A stretch of DNA of 8,185 bases from the NCBI GenBank assembly GCA_021813085.1, contig JAKAMA010000090.1, forward strand, positions 1 to 8,185, read 5' to 3'. This document shows, piece by piece, positions 8,001 through 8,185 of this stretch (position 1 is its first letter; each line of letters begins with the position of its first letter). A program made the position numbers and the translations under genes. The notes under the pieces are model-generated. The model did no database searches. It was not told where the DNA came from and saw nothing but the letters and a program-made list of their open reading frames with translations. Origin of the DNA: Chloroflexota bacterium. Its GTDB lineage: Bacteria; Chloroflexota; Dehalococcoidia; DSTF01; JACRBR01.

Positions 8001-8056
8001 GGGAGGTGAGAGGTGGGAGGTGAGAGGTGGGAGGCGAGAGGTGGGAGGCGAGAGGG
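8001..8056 (+). repeat. Purine-rich tandem repeat: four 14-bp units (eight 7-mers)
   Basis: Four consecutive 14-bp units (8001-8014, 8015-8028, 8029-8042, 8043-8056) read GGGAGGTGAGAGGT, with T to C at unit position 7 in the last two and a final G in the fourth. Each unit is itself two related 7-mers, GGGAGGT and GAGAGGT. The plus strand is nearly all purine. The array lies in the 181-bp gap between the fumarase-like gene and the pilin-like gene, about 70 bp upstream of the latter's start, where slippage could alter promoter spacing. Confidence 0.95.
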
Positions 8057-8062
8057 GCCGGA

Positions 8063-8084
8063 GCGCAGCCGCCCCCGGCTGCGC
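8063..8084 (-). terminator. GC-rich hairpin downstream of the fumarase-like gene (possible terminator)
   Basis: GCGCAGCCG (8063-8071) and CGGCTGCGC (8076-8084) form a perfect 9-bp stem with a 4-base loop of C on the plus strand. GAG (8061-8063) and CTC (8085-8087) could alternatively extend a stem with one bulge. It lies 29 bp past the stop of the minus-strand fumarase-like gene. No T-tract follows on either strand, so it is not a classic intrinsic terminator; it could end transcription weakly or protect the mRNA 3' end. Confidence 0.45.
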
Positions 8085-8100
8085 CTCGGCGCCGCGCGCC

Positions 8101-8143
8101 CGACCCGGCCCGCTAGCGGGGCTCCGTGAGCCGCGCCGGGTCG
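8101..8143. repeat. Nested inverted repeats around the stop codon of the fumarase-like gene
   Basis: CGACCCGGC (8101-8109) and GCCGGGTCG (8135-8143) are perfect 9-bp inverted arms 25 bp apart. Inside them, CCCGCTAGCGGG (8109-8120) is a perfect 12-bp palindrome containing the TAG stop (8115-8113 on the minus strand), and GCTC-CGT-GAGC (8121-8131) is a further small hairpin. Half of the structure is coding sequence. It may add to 3'-end mRNA structure together with the hairpin at 8063-8084. Confidence 0.6.
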
Positions 8144-8185
8144 AACAGCTCCGCGATCTGCTCGTCCGTCAGCAGCCCCTGCCGG
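8113..8185 (-). CDS. C-terminal end of a probable class II fumarase/aspartase-superfamily enzyme (partial)
   Basis: Only the last 23 codons are in the window; the gene enters from the right edge and ends at TAG (8115-8113). The peptide GLLTDEQIAELFDPARLTEP resembles the small C-terminal domain of class II fumarases and aspartate ammonia-lyases, which end in a pattern like GxLTxEExDxLxDPxxMTxP. Such an enzyme would interconvert fumarate with malate or aspartate. Other members of the superfamily (adenylosuccinate lyase, argininosuccinate lyase) end differently, but 23 residues are not enough to be certain. That it is coding is supported by G/C-ending codons and the fit to the family. Confidence 0.6.
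   Translation of the reverse strand, partial: RQGLLTDEQIAELFDPARLTEPR

Overview
This is a GC-rich bacterial window with strong G/C third-position bias. It holds eight complete protein genes and the 3' end of a ninth; I see no RNA gene, CRISPR array, transposase or phage gene. The lineage cannot be fixed from sequence alone. The small lipoprotein with a Pro/Thr linker, a GPTCPV-type beta-sandwich and a DTGIR ending, together with the CxxxC metal-binding mini-protein and GTG/TTG starts, reminds me of Chloroflexota (Dehalococcoidia or Thermomicrobia-like). That is inference from recall of similar proteins, not a database match.

Layout from left to right. Positions 1-111 are a 45-bp tandem repeat that runs off the left edge. 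113-1807 (-) is a tungsten/molybdenum aldehyde:ferredoxin oxidoreductase-family enzyme. Divergent from it, 1949-2281 (+) encodes a small HMA-like protein whose stop codon overlaps the GTG start of nfo (endonuclease IV, 2278-3150), so these two form a translationally coupled pair. A LysR-type regulator (3176-4102, -) converges on nfo. Upstream of it on the same strand is a secreted lipoprotein (4212-4778, -). aspS (4919-6733, +) is divergent from the lipoprotein. A two-gene operon on the minus strand then converges on aspS: a pilin-like membrane-anchored protein (7401-7931) followed directly by a membrane-anchored, degenerate GGDEF protein (6750-7400). Last come a 7/14-bp purine-rich tandem repeat (8001-8056), several inverted repeats, and the C-terminus of a likely class II fumarase/aspartase-family enzyme (8113-8185, -).

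Most of the window is housekeeping (aspS, nfo) or recognisable enzymes, and I do not see a clear new defence or mobile system. The best candidates for something undescribed are the coupled pilin-like/degenerate-GGDEF pair behind a purine-rich repeat, and the coupled HMA-like/nfo pair with its unusual CxxxC motif. The AspRS carries a histidine at position 31 that is associated with non-discriminating enzymes, so the organism may make Asn-tRNA by the indirect route.
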